DNA from: Sphingobium scionense
GTDB lineage: Bacteria; Pseudomonadota; Alphaproteobacteria; Sphingomonadales; Sphingomonadaceae
NCBI RefSeq assembly: GCF_014197035.1
Contig: NZ_JACIEU010000036.1
Span: 1 to 36,570 of the forward strand
Direction: 5' to 3'
Length of the DNA stretch: 36,570 nt
The translations under genes and the position numbers were made by a program. Positions 15,918 through 24,075 of the stretch are shown one piece after another. The notes below the pieces were generated by a model, which was given only the letters and a program-made list of their open reading frames with translations, was not told the DNA's origin and did no database searches. Position 1 is the stretch's first letter, and every line of letters begins with the position of its first letter.

Positions 15918-16499
15918 TCATTGCCCTTGTCCATCCCGGCGTTGCGGCACGCCCACGATGCCGGTAAATTTGGACATGGCCCGGACACCGACCGCAGGCC
16001 TTACGCCTGTCAGCATCTTCGCGGCCAGATAGAGATTGCGTGCAAGATTGGGCGAATGGTCAGTGCCGATCGCCACCGGCACAACGCGCGCGTCGTCGCC
16101 GATCGGTCTCGCCCAAGCGACCGGATTTCCCACCCAAGGCAGACCCAGACGTCCAGATCGGATCATGGCTTCCTGGCCGCTGATCGTGCGGACCTGCCAT
16201 CCGTAACGCGCTCCCAGAGCCGTGAGCTTGGTCCAGAGATCGCCGCAGGGAAGGCAGCCAGGTGCTGTCGTCATCTCGATGACGAAGGCCGCGCCATGGC
16301 CACGCAGCGTAGTCGCGAAGTCATCGGGAAAGTCCCGGGTTTCGGGAACACGCGAAAGCCAGGCCTGCATCGACTTGGCATCTGCGACGGGATGGATCGC
16401 CGCACGCATGGCCTCTTGGCGGCTCACGGTCTGTGCCGCCGCCGAACCTAAACCCATAACGAGGCCCGGTATGCCGAGAAGAACGAGTCCCCGCATCAT
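15918..16499 (-). CDS. Periplasmic thioredoxin-like transfer protein with a CLPC motif
   Basis: A 193-residue protein with a signal peptide (GLVLLGIPGLVMGLGSAAAQ) and a thioredoxin-like centre: FVIEMTTAPGCLPCGDLWTKL, with Cys82 and Cys85, followed by GWQVRTISGQEAMIRSGRLG. It lies between traF and traH, the place held by trbB, a disulfide isomerase, in F plasmids. I therefore read it as the functional counterpart of TrbB, though it differs from classical TrbB. The start (ATG at 16499, or the next Met at 16496) overlaps the traF stop. It would help fold the Cys-rich TraN, TraU and TraH. Confidence 0.7.
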   Translation of the reverse strand: MMRGLVLLGIPGLVMGLGSAAAQTVSRQEAMRAAIHPVADAKSMQAWLSRVPETRDFPDDFATTLRGHGAAFVIEMTTAPGCLPCGDLWTKLTALGARYGWQVRTISGQEAMIRSGRLGLPWVGNPVAWARPIGDDARVVPVAIGTDHSPNLARNLYLAAKMLTGVRPAVGVRAMSKFTGIVGVPQRRDGQGQ

Positions 16500-17359
16500 G
16501 GCTGCGGCTCCCCGGATGCTGTAATGAGATCGCCGCCAAGCGCTCGCGGATCGGTGGCCGAAACGGGGCCGTTGCCCAATGCATCGAAGAAGCCTGCATC
16601 CTCGCCCGGGCCGGTCATGAACTGTTCGGGCCGAATGTCGCCGCGCAGCAGGCGCACTGCCTGATAGGCCATCTGCACGAGGTTGGGATAAGCCTCGACC
16701 CCGGAGGCGATGATCATGCGCTGCTGGCTGCTGCGGCGAATGACCATCGTCGTGGGCGTGATTTCAACGCCAAACCGCTCGCGCACCTCGGGGCGCTTAT
16801 CGATATCCATCAGCGTGACCTGCCATCCCGTCTCCTCCTGGAAGCGCTGAATGATCGGCCATTGGACGCGGCAATACCCGCAGGTCGAACGCGAGAACAT
16901 CACGAGTGCGAACTCGCCTGCATGGCTGCGCAGATAGGATCGCCGGATGGCGTCCTTTTGCGCAGCCAGCTCTGAACGGGCGTCACCGACCATTGGGTCG
17001 GCGGACTTCGAGTTGAGTTCAGGATGTTGAAGCATCGCAAGCTGGGTGACCCCGGCGAAGGCACGCGCCTTGCGACGCGCGAAATCCTGCAGGCGCCAGA
17101 AATCGGCGACCGCTTCGACCGTGAGCACGGTCGCCGCATAGTCGCGCTGTTCCTCGATGAGCTTGCGGATTTTCGGCGGCGTCCATGTCGCCAGTTCCGC
17201 CATCGGCGGGATGACGGGCTTCACCAGCGCTTCAGGCTCCGGCTCGGCCTGCGCCTTGGGCGCCTCATACCACCAGTAGCCCTGCTTCGACACGGCATTC
17301 GCTGGTCCGGCGTTCTGTCCATGCGCCGATGGGGCGGCGGCAAGGATCGCCACCGCCAT
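16496..17359 (-). CDS. traF: TraF, thioredoxin-fold pilus assembly protein
   Basis: About 287 residues from the ATG at 17359. The N-terminus (MAVAILAAAPSAHGQ) is a very short signal peptide; a TTG at 17410 in the same frame would add an Arg-rich n-region and may be the real start. The mature protein has the TraF pattern: GYWWYE near the start, a helical middle, and a thioredoxin fold with CGYC at 160-163 (FSRSTCGYCRVQWPIIQRF) and the cis-Pro loop ITPTTMVI. F TraF lacks the CxxC pair, so this form is probably redox-active, as in several other F-type systems. Upstream it is cut off from the rest of the operon by an oppositely oriented toxin-antitoxin pair, so its transcription is in question. 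Confidence 0.87.
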   Translation of the reverse strand: MAVAILAAAPSAHGQNAGPANAVSKQGYWWYEAPKAQAEPEPEALVKPVIPPMAELATWTPPKIRKLIEEQRDYAATVLTVEAVADFWRLQDFARRKARAFAGVTQLAMLQHPELNSKSADPMVGDARSELAAQKDAIRRSYLRSHAGEFALVMFSRSTCGYCRVQWPIIQRFQEETGWQVTLMDIDKRPEVRERFGVEITPTTMVIRRSSQQRMIIASGVEAYPNLVQMAYQAVRLLRGDIRPEQFMTGPGEDAGFFDALGNGPVSATDPRALGGDLITASGEPQP

Positions 17360-17404
17360 CAGGCGCGCGCGCGAGCACGAATGACGACAGCCGCGCGAAT
17401 GTAT

Positions 17405-17415
17405 TGACAATGTCG
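17405..17415 (+). promoter_or_regulatory. Possible -35 and small operator of the tacAT pair
   Basis: TTGACA at 17405-17410 overlaps the small inverted repeat GACA-A-TGTC (17407-17415), 38 bases before the tacA start. A matching -10 is not clear. The 93-base gap 17360-17452 must hold the tacA promoter and any separate promoter for traF on the other strand. Confidence 0.35.
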
Positions 17416-17452
17416 TGGCAAAACTCCAGATTGCGCCGAGGAGTTTAGAAAT

Positions 17453-17752
17453 ATGGCACAGGCTCGTTCGGACCGAAGCGCGGCCCCGCGCAAGGATGAC
17501 GTCATTCAGATCAGGGCTGCCGCAGAGCTCAAGGCGCTGCTCACCCGTGCCGCTTCGCTGCGCGGGCAGAAGCTGTCCGAGTTCATGCTCGCCAGCGCGC
17601 GGCGGGAGGCCGAAGCGGCTATCCTCGATCAGCGAACTTTCTTCCTTGATGCCGAGAGCCACGAGCAATTTCTTGCGATGCTCGATGCGCCGCCCGCGCC
17701 ATCGCCTGCCCTCGAAAAGCTGATGAAGCGCCAACCGCTCTGGAGTCGATGA
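17453..17752 (+). CDS. tacA: DUF1778 (TacA-type) antitoxin
   Basis: A 99-residue DUF1778 antitoxin. The N-terminal ribbon-helix-helix (DDVIQIRAAAELKALLTRAASLRGQKLSEFMLASARREAEAAI) is followed by a toxin-binding tail, FFLDAESHEQFLAMLDAPP, a very typical ending for this family. The start at 17453 follows CGAGGAG. It neutralises the GNAT toxin encoded 21 bases downstream and represses the pair with it. The gene is on the plus strand inside an otherwise minus-strand conjugation operon. Confidence 0.92.
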   Translation: MAQARSDRSAAPRKDDVIQIRAAAELKALLTRAASLRGQKLSEFMLASARREAEAAILDQRTFFLDAESHEQFLAMLDAPPAPSPALEKLMKRQPLWSR

Positions 17753-17773
17753 CCGGACACAACGATCGTTGTC

Positions 17774-18289
17774 ATGTCCTCGCGCCGCGTCACTCCACCT
17801 GAGCGATTGAACGCCGACCATGGTGTGGATGCGTTCGACAATGGACAACACCCCTCGCTCGACCATTGGCTCGCCGAGCGTGCCCTTGCCAGCGAGGGCG
17901 CGTCGGCCCGCACCTATGTTGTGTGTGACGCCGACCAGCCTGACCAGGTCGTAGGCTACTACACCATCACCACGGCCATGGAGGAGCGCGCCGCGCTGCC
18001 CACCGCGAGGCTGCGTCGCGGAATGCCCGACAAGGTCCCATTGCTTCTCATTGCCAGGCTTGCGGTGGACGTCGCCTTCCAGGGCATCGGTCTCGGCGCG
18101 GACCTCCTTGCCGATGCGCTCCGCCGCTGTGCCGCGGCCTCGGAAATCGCCGGCGTGCGCGCCGTCGTCGTGCATGCCATCGATGATGATGCCGTAGCCT
18201 TCTACGAACGGCATGGCTTCATCGCCTCGCCGATCGGAGAGCGTGTTCTCCTGATGCCCATTGAGGCAGTCCGAACTCTGCACGGCTGA
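17774..18289 (+). CDS. tacT: GNAT-family (TacT-type) acetyltransferase toxin
   Basis: A 171-residue GNAT acetyltransferase paired with the DUF1778 antitoxin. The acetyl-CoA-binding motif is at 103-108 (AFQGIGLGADLLADAL), and the C-terminal VAFYERHGF carries Tyr144, the position of the general acid in TacT/AtaT toxins. These enzymes acetylate the amino group on charged tRNA and stop translation. All the expected parts are present and length is usual, so it should be active. Together with tacA it forms an addiction unit that would stabilise the element. Confidence 0.92.
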   Translation: MSSRRVTPPERLNADHGVDAFDNGQHPSLDHWLAERALASEGASARTYVVCDADQPDQVVGYYTITTAMEERAALPTARLRRGMPDKVPLLLIARLAVDVAFQGIGLGADLLADALRRCAAASEIAGVRAVVVHAIDDDAVAFYERHGFIASPIGERVLLMPIEAVRTLHG

Positions 18290-18390
18290 CGAGCACCGGT
18301 TCAGCGCACCAGCAGTCTCACCTTGTTGCAGACTAGCGGGACGACTTTGCGGAAAGAGGCCCTCGCAGTGCGCTCCTGGTTGGCGCGCGC

Positions 18391-18996
18391 TCACAGGATG
18401 CGCTCCATGCGAACGAGGTCCGCGATCGGCAACAGGCCCAGATAGCGGCTGTCGAACCCCCTCGCATGCGTCGAGCCCACATAGGCCATGCCGACGGGGA
18501 TAACGCCGCTCCATTTCATGTGATCGAGCGTCATTCCGTTATGGGCTTGCGGCAGGCTCACGCCCAAAAGCACTCCGTTGCAATAATAGTGGCCGTCCTG
18601 GCTATTCGGTTTGAGAGGGGACGGCGTTTCGAACATGGTGAGCCGATCTCCCGGAAGGCAAAGCGCGTGCTTCGTGACCGAGACCGGCTTGGGACCTACG
18701 ATCGGGTGACGCAGCGTGAACATCACATAGTCGCCGCGTACGATCGGCCCCGGACTCCTGCGCACGGCGAAGGCCTCGATCGAAGGCGTCATCACCAGAG
18801 TGATCTGCGGCATGAGGACAGCAGCGAACAGGGCCAATGGCAGGACGACCAGCATCGCGCGCCATAGCCGTTCGGGCCGGGCTGGCTGGTCAGGCCCCGG
18901 CGCTCCGAGCGCCATCGCCGCTTCGCGGGGCAGACGGCGCAGGCGCGGCCCGACGCTGCCCAACGCCCTAGCGAGCGCCCAGAAGAGCCTGAGCAT
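18391..18996 (-). CDS. S26-family signal peptidase (TraF/TrhF type)
   Basis: A 201-residue membrane-anchored peptidase of the S26 family, like TrhF of SXT/R27 systems and TraF of RP4. The start at 18996 has a very strong ribosome-binding site (AAGGAGGT). A membrane helix (LWRAMLVVLPLALFAAVLM) precedes the catalytic region: Ser in VMTPSIEAFAV, VRGDYVMF, then the Lys in VTKHALCLPGDRL. The C-terminal GVIPVGMAYVGSTHARGFDSRYLGLLPI is the box typical of this group. Its likely role is maturation of pilin or another transfer protein. It overlaps the end of trbC by 29 bases. The gene beyond its 3' end is the inserted tacAT pair. Confidence 0.82.
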   Translation of the reverse strand: MLRLFWALARALGSVGPRLRRLPREAAMALGAPGPDQPARPERLWRAMLVVLPLALFAAVLMPQITLVMTPSIEAFAVRRSPGPIVRGDYVMFTLRHPIVGPKPVSVTKHALCLPGDRLTMFETPSPLKPNSQDGHYYCNGVLLGVSLPQAHNGMTLDHMKWSGVIPVGMAYVGSTHARGFDSRYLGLLPIADLVRMERIL

Positions 18997-19861
18997 GGCT
19001 GACCTCCTTCTTTCCGCCGAGGCGGGCATATTCTTCGAGCAAGCCGGCAAGCGCGCTATCGCCGAAAACGACGTGGGCGGCGCGCGGGCTTTCGTCGTCA
19101 CGCTCGCAATAAGCCTGGGTGGGATCGCCGGGGATCATTGCCAGCGCCGGAACCTGCGAAATCGCGTGCTGGCGAAAGACGATCGGATCGACGATCAACT
19201 GAACGTCGCGCATCACGCAGGCCGGGCCCTCGCAGCCAGGGTCGAGACGCAGGATTTCCGCAGTGAGCTTTGCCATTGGGCCCATCTTCTTCAGCCCTCC
19301 GGGCACGCCACGAAACGCCATGACGCCACGGACTTTTTCGAGCTGGACCGCATAATTGCGGAGCGTCGAAACCGGCATGGATGAGGACACGAACAGGATC
19401 GGCACCCATCCCTTGTCTGTTCCCGCCGATGATGCCTTGGCGAGAGCCTTCTCTTCGGCAGGCTCGAGGCCCAGCGCCTGGCGCAGTGCCTTCGCCTGTC
19501 GTTCTCGTTCGGCCGCGAGGCTGGCTTGTCCACGCGCCTGCGCGGCGCGCGCGCGGGCGTCCATGTCCGGCGCGGGCAGCCTCTTGCGCAGGCCATCGAA
19601 AGCCCGGCGCCCGTCAGCGGCGTTGTCGGTGCGTGGAAGCTCGGGATCGGGGCGATGTGCCGCGTCGTCCTTGCTGCGCGCAAGAGCGCCTTGGAGACGA
19701 TCCATGCTGGCCTGCCCTTGTTCGGCTGCGGATTGGCGCGCATCGCCGGAAGCCGTTTCACTCGCGGTGCGATGCAAGGCGTCCTGGGCGAGGGCGGCGC
19801 TCGCCGCCCCAAGGAGTGCGAGGAGCGTGGTGTTAAGGATTGACGGCTTTGAGATACGCAT
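18968..19861 (-). CDS. trbC: TrbC, F-type pilus assembly protein
   Basis: A 297-residue secreted protein. Start at 19861, behind GGGGGAG, giving the signal peptide SILNTTLLALLGAASAALA. The N-terminal half is charged, helical and Arg/Ala-rich. The C-terminal half is the TrbC domain: LFVSSSMPVSTLRNYAVQ and VMAFRGVPGGLKKMG, then VQLIVDPIVFRQHAISQVPAL. This is the thioredoxin-like fold without active cysteines of the F-type TrbC family, which acts in the periplasm in pilus assembly with TraW. It overlaps the end of the upstream gene by 29 bases and the S26 peptidase by 29 bases. Confidence 0.88.
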   Translation of the reverse strand: MRISKPSILNTTLLALLGAASAALAQDALHRTASETASGDARQSAAEQGQASMDRLQGALARSKDDAAHRPDPELPRTDNAADGRRAFDGLRKRLPAPDMDARARAAQARGQASLAAERERQAKALRQALGLEPAEEKALAKASSAGTDKGWVPILFVSSSMPVSTLRNYAVQLEKVRGVMAFRGVPGGLKKMGPMAKLTAEILRLDPGCEGPACVMRDVQLIVDPIVFRQHAISQVPALAMIPGDPTQAYCERDDESPRAAHVVFGDSALAGLLEEYARLGGKKEVSHAQALLGAR

Positions 19862-20954
19862 CGATGCGCTCCCCCATGTCGATCTGGATGTCCGATTGAG
19901 CGCGGGCTTCGATGTCCGCATAATATTCGGAGAGATCCATCTTGCTGAAATCGAGAGCCTGAAACTCTTCCGGCTTGAACCCGCGGCACATCTGCTTCTT
20001 GGCTGTGCCCCAGAGATTGCCGTTGAATGCCTTGAGCTGGGGGCGGCCCTGTTCCTGGATGATGCGGCCGAGCTTGGTGTTGAAGCAGCAATGGCCGCGC
20101 GCCTTCTGGAGGCAGACCCCAAGAAAGCTCGATGTGCAGTAGCTGCCGATCTCGTGGCACATGCCGGACGAGCGCAGCATCGCCGTCTCCATGTCCTGCT
20201 GGTCGCAGCCGGAGAACAGGAAATCGATCATGAAATTGATCGCGAGGCTGACGGCGATCGAGGTTGGGTCGAGGCCGACGACGAGCGCATTGGCGCCGGC
20301 GCTTGCCGCCTGGCTCGCGGTGGCCCCCGCTTTGAACGCGGTGTACGCCGCCTTCATGCCCGTGAACACGCCCTTGGCGACCGCGATCTTGGTTCCGATC
20401 GAGGAGATGGAGGAGCCCATGCCGTCCTTGACGATCTTGCCCTTGTCCTTGCAGCAATTGGCAAAGGTCGTCGAAAGCCCCGCAGGCCGACACCGCATCC
20501 CGCGTCCCGAGAAAATCTCGATGGCGCCTAAACAATTGCCGTCGGCGTCGATGCCGCCATCGGCCTGCGTGCCTGGGTCGTCCATCGGCGGCTCATCGAC
20601 GATCGGATTGGTCGCGAGATCGGCGCATTGGTTGGGCGAGCATGCCGGGGGACCGCCTTCGGTCTTTACGAGGCACGCATATTGCGGGCCGATCGGGCAG
20701 CTATACTGGCCCCTGTCATCCGCGAGGCAGTCGACCTCCTGAATCGGACAGAGCCAGGCGCCGCTGGTTGTGGAACGGCAGTTTGCCTGCTCCCCTTCAT
20801 CGGCCGCATCGCCATTGCTGTTGAGGTCCGCTGCGCAGATCACCTGCGCCGCAGCGGTACCGGGAAAAGCAATGGCGAAACCTATGCCGAGCAGGAATAA
20901 GAACGCGGCACGGTGTACGCGAAATCTGGATCTGATTGTCGGCAGGCCGATCAT
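19833..20954 (-). CDS. traN: TraN, C-terminal part as a separate secreted protein
   Basis: A 373-residue protein starting at 20954 (ATGA overlap with the preceding gene). It has its own signal peptide (AAFLFLLGIGFAIAFPGTAAAQ). The rest is Cys-rich and matches the C-terminal region of F-type TraN: the AVFTG-like block IGTKIAVAKGVFTGMKAAYTAF, IAVSLAINFMIDFLFSGCDQQD, and the hallmark CCFNTKLGRIIQEQGRPQL followed by KQMCRGFKPEEFQ. TraN is the outer-membrane mating-pair stabilisation protein. In F and SXT it is one chain; here the corresponding regions are divided over two adjacent genes. Confidence 0.82.
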   Translation of the reverse strand: MIGLPTIRSRFRVHRAAFLFLLGIGFAIAFPGTAAAQVICAADLNSNGDAADEGEQANCRSTTSGAWLCPIQEVDCLADDRGQYSCPIGPQYACLVKTEGGPPACSPNQCADLATNPIVDEPPMDDPGTQADGGIDADGNCLGAIEIFSGRGMRCRPAGLSTTFANCCKDKGKIVKDGMGSSISSIGTKIAVAKGVFTGMKAAYTAFKAGATASQAASAGANALVVGLDPTSIAVSLAINFMIDFLFSGCDQQDMETAMLRSSGMCHEIGSYCTSSFLGVCLQKARGHCCFNTKLGRIIQEQGRPQLKAFNGNLWGTAKKQMCRGFKPEEFQALDFSKMDLSEYYADIEARAQSDIQIDMGERIDAYLKAVNP

Positions 20955-23062
20955 TGCACGCTGCCCGTGCAGACCATGTCGGCGCCGGCGAGGCGCACCG
21001 TCTGCATCATCACGACCGCTTCCGGGAAATCGTCCAGGCATCCGCATGCGGTGACGACCTCCTCACCAGGCCCCGCCGGGCACTGATTGTTAGCGCTGCA
21101 GGCGTGGAAGAAGCTGTCGTAGCCGGTCGGCGCATTCTGTTTGGCGCCCACCACGCCATCGGGCGCGGCATCGCTATTGACCCTGGGCGCGCGCGTCTTG
21201 CAGACCGGCTCACACGCCGCCACCGAGCCGCGGTCGGGAAGGGTGAACGGGCGTGTCGAGGTAGCGAAACTTCCATCGCTCTGCCGCGTGCGATCAGCGA
21301 GCATCGTCTCGGTCGAGCGGTCGATGATATAGGCGCCCCGGCTCATGTCGGGCTTCGCAATGTCATCGACCGCGCAACGATAGGTGCGATCTTTCACAAA
21401 GAAATCGCGCGTGAGATCGGTCGGACAGGTCGGACCGCCGAGTATGCGGGTCTGGGGCAGGGGCCTCAGACCCGTCGCAACGCCGCCGACCCAAGTCTGG
21501 ACGCCGTCGACCAGTTCGCTGTCGAGCTTGCATTGTGGGTCGGAAGCGATCGCCCCGCAGCCGTCGACGACCTGCTCCAGCGTCTTGCAGCTATTGTCGA
21601 CTTCGACATGGACCTGCGCAAAGCCTTCGCCACCCGATGCAACCGCGACCCGCAGCCAGATCTCGTGATCGCCCGCTGTGAGATAAGGGCGTAAATCGAG
21701 ATTGGGGTAGGCATAAAAGGTCTTCTTGAGTTCGCATTTGCCTGGCGGAACCCCGGGCGTCGTCCAGGGCGAAGGACCCGAGCCGACGACTTGCCCGTCG
21801 ACGCGCACCTGCGCCCAGTCATCGGCGAAGAATTGTGTCAGGCGCGCATCGACGATCCGTTCGGGCTCGCTCACGTGCAGCGTCATGCGAAAATCGACGA
21901 GCGTGCAGCTACCTCCCGCAAGACTATTATCTGCCGGCGAGCCCATCAGAAAATCGAAGGACGAACCGTTCTGGATTGTCGAATAGCCGCCCGAGGTTCG
22001 GCTGATGATATCCTGCGCGCCAGGTTTGAGCACGGTCACACGCCGCTCGATCGTGCAATGGCGATATTGAAGCGCCGTGCCGGCACCGGTCGCCGAGCCC
22101 TTCAATGCCTGGAACACGGCACTGCCGCTCGATGCTGTATAGGCGTCCGACGCGATAGAGGCGGGATTGGTCCGGTAAGCGGTCTGGTTCAGATCTGGAT
22201 TGGACGAACAGGCCGTCGATTGCGCGCCGACATAGCGGATGACGGGCCCGTCGATCACGGCCTCGGCGACTCCATAGCGCGGATCGGCCGTCGTGAGGGC
22301 GCCGATCATTCCTCCGCCCAGGTCGCGCAGCACCGAGGACATGTTGCCCCAGGCGAGGTTGGTGCCGCAGCTATTGTTGAGGCAGTAGCAGCCGGCAAGC
22401 TTGGGCATGTCGACCGACGTCAGCTTGAGCCCTTTGGCGTCGTCGACATCCCAGCGGAAGAAGCTGCAATTGTTCCAGGTCCCGGGCTGACAAGAGACCA
22501 CGCCATTGGCGCAGATGCCCGACACCGGCACCGGCAGGCTCGCACTGCTGTCGACCGTTCCGTCGAGATCGGTGTCGCGGGCGATCGTGATCTTGCCGAG
22601 ATCGCCGCTCGCTGAAGGCTGTACGAGCACCTCCAGCATCGTCGCGGTCTTCTGGCACGCGATGTTGGACGCGAAGGTCCGGCTGTTGTCGATCGTTGAG
22701 ATCGGCTGCCCGGCGAGGCCCGGCGTCACATAGTTCTGATGGAGAGTATCGCTGTCGCTGGTCTTGGCACGCGAAGCCTCCGCCGCAGTGCGGGCGCGCT
22801 CTTCCATCGTTTGCGCCGAAACGGGTGAGCCGGAAGGAAGGGCCAGCGCGGTCGCGAAGACGGAACAGGCGGAGAGGATACGCCAGTTCCATCGGGGGAG
22901 CGTTGCGGCCGCGCTGGCCGGGGGTGGAGCGACGCCGCCAGGGGGGCACAGCGGCGCCGCTCCGGTCCCGCGCAGCAGCCATCGGCCGTAGGGGCCTTGG
23001 CGAACAGACCTCCGGAATGGACGGCAGTCTTGCGCGGGAACCCGGGTGGGCGATTTGCTCAT
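20951..23062 (-). CDS. traN: TraN-like protein, N-terminal part
   Basis: A 703-residue Cys-rich secreted protein from the ATG at 23062, which overlaps the traU stop. The first 55 residues are Arg/Pro-rich and precede a signal-type segment (ILSACSVFATALALPSGSPVSAQ), so the true start may be further in. The body resembles TraN: cysteine-rich loops, CYCLNNSCG, and a jelly-roll-like DDWAQVRVDGQVVGSGP with GDHEIWLRVAV. It ends at a normal stop, and the next gene, with its own signal peptide, carries the TraN C-terminal region. The two probably assemble together in the outer membrane as the receptor-binding stabiliser. Confidence 0.75.
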   Translation of the reverse strand: MSKSPTRVPAQDCRPFRRSVRQGPYGRWLLRGTGAAPLCPPGGVAPPPASAAATLPRWNWRILSACSVFATALALPSGSPVSAQTMEERARTAAEASRAKTSDSDTLHQNYVTPGLAGQPISTIDNSRTFASNIACQKTATMLEVLVQPSASGDLGKITIARDTDLDGTVDSSASLPVPVSGICANGVVSCQPGTWNNCSFFRWDVDDAKGLKLTSVDMPKLAGCYCLNNSCGTNLAWGNMSSVLRDLGGGMIGALTTADPRYGVAEAVIDGPVIRYVGAQSTACSSNPDLNQTAYRTNPASIASDAYTASSGSAVFQALKGSATGAGTALQYRHCTIERRVTVLKPGAQDIISRTSGGYSTIQNGSSFDFLMGSPADNSLAGGSCTLVDFRMTLHVSEPERIVDARLTQFFADDWAQVRVDGQVVGSGPSPWTTPGVPPGKCELKKTFYAYPNLDLRPYLTAGDHEIWLRVAVASGGEGFAQVHVEVDNSCKTLEQVVDGCGAIASDPQCKLDSELVDGVQTWVGGVATGLRPLPQTRILGGPTCPTDLTRDFFVKDRTYRCAVDDIAKPDMSRGAYIIDRSTETMLADRTRQSDGSFATSTRPFTLPDRGSVAACEPVCKTRAPRVNSDAAPDGVVGAKQNAPTGYDSFFHACSANNQCPAGPGEEVVTACGCLDDFPEAVVMMQTVRLAGADMVCTGSVQ

Positions 23063-24075
23063 GGCACGGGTATCCCGGCGCAGCAGATCACCTTTTCGAA
23101 GAGCATGAACTGGGCATTGTCCTTGCCCGGGGCGTGCTTGGCCGAAGACCAGAGCGCCCCGGGACGGCCGATATTGACGCACTTGCCGCCCTTGACCGGC
23201 TCCATGAGCTGGAGCTTGTAACGGGACTTGGTCCAGACAGGCTGTGGGATGAAGGAGCAGCCATCGGCCGAACTGATGGTCAGCGCGCCCAGACGCCCCA
23301 TCATGAACACTCCGCGCGCGGCGAGCCCTGCCCAGGCTTCGACGCTGTCGTCGAAATGGATGTCGCCGGCGATGGGGTAGGTCGCACCCCAGGAGCCCAT
23401 GCACCAGAAGAGCGGATCGATGACCTTACCGGCAGTCGCGGCGGCACTATCGCCCATGCAGGCAAGACCGGCAGCGGGATTGCCGAACAGGATGCCCTCA
23501 GGCTGGATGATGGCTCCCAGCGTCCCCGACTGCCAGGTCGGCAGGACCTCGGTCATCATGGCGACGTCGAAACCGTCATTCTCCAGGCACGGCAGGTCGG
23601 TGAACATGTCGAGCATCGCCCAGACCGGCGAGATGTAGTAATGCATCTGCGCAAACATCTTGCGGGTGTTCGTCCCATCCGCGATCGAGGACTGGCTGCC
23701 CTGCAGCTTGCCGCCGGTCGGCAGCAGATCGGCACCCATCACCATCATGCAGCCCGGTTCGGTGACGACGTCGATCATCCGGTTGGGCGACCAGTAGGAG
23801 ACCTTGACGCCGAACCAAAATTGCGCGCCCTTGCGGCAGGCGCACAACGGCTTGGACGAAGATTGCGCGTCGAGCGCCTTGTCGAGCTTGTCGAAGCTCC
23901 CCACCCGGATGCCCCCGACCGTGATGGGAAAGATGCAGGTCCAGCGCACCTTGGTGATCGGGTTAAAGACGGTGCCCGCCTCGCATTTGGAGGCGTGGGC
24001 CTGGCTCGGCCAGGCAATCGTCATCAGCAACCCGATGACCAGCCCAACGACGAAGAAAGGAAGGCGGCCGCTCAT
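23059..24075 (-). CDS. traU: TraU, pilus assembly protein
   Basis: A 338-residue secreted TraU. Signal peptide LPFFVVGLVIGLLMTIAWPSQAHAS, then the family opening CEAGTVFNPITKVRWTCIFP. Cysteines are numerous (CACRKGAQFWFGVKVSYWSP and WCMGSWGATYPIAGDI). TraU acts in the periplasm in DNA transfer and pilus assembly. Both ends overlap their neighbours by four bases (ATGA): traW upstream and the TraN-like gene downstream. Length is close to F TraU (330). Intact. Confidence 0.93.
   Translation of the reverse strand: MSGRLPFFVVGLVIGLLMTIAWPSQAHASKCEAGTVFNPITKVRWTCIFPITVGGIRVGSFDKLDKALDAQSSSKPLCACRKGAQFWFGVKVSYWSPNRMIDVVTEPGCMMVMGADLLPTGGKLQGSQSSIADGTNTRKMFAQMHYYISPVWAMLDMFTDLPCLENDGFDVAMMTEVLPTWQSGTLGAIIQPEGILFGNPAAGLACMGDSAAATAGKVIDPLFWCMGSWGATYPIAGDIHFDDSVEAWAGLAARGVFMMGRLGALTISSADGCSFIPQPVWTKSRYKLQLMEPVKGGKCVNIGRPGALWSSAKHAPGKDNAQFMLFEKVICCAGIPVP

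Noticed and set aside
17360..18514. Long minus-strand open frame continuing upstream of traF across the tacAT pair
   Set aside because: It is the antisense of tacA and tacT, which have clear family motifs; the reading there is Arg/His-rich and has no family resemblance.
20951..23404. Longer TraN-like frame of 817 residues opening at 23404
   Set aside because: The extra part lies wholly inside traU in another frame. The ATG at 23062 overlaps the traU stop, as elsewhere in the operon.
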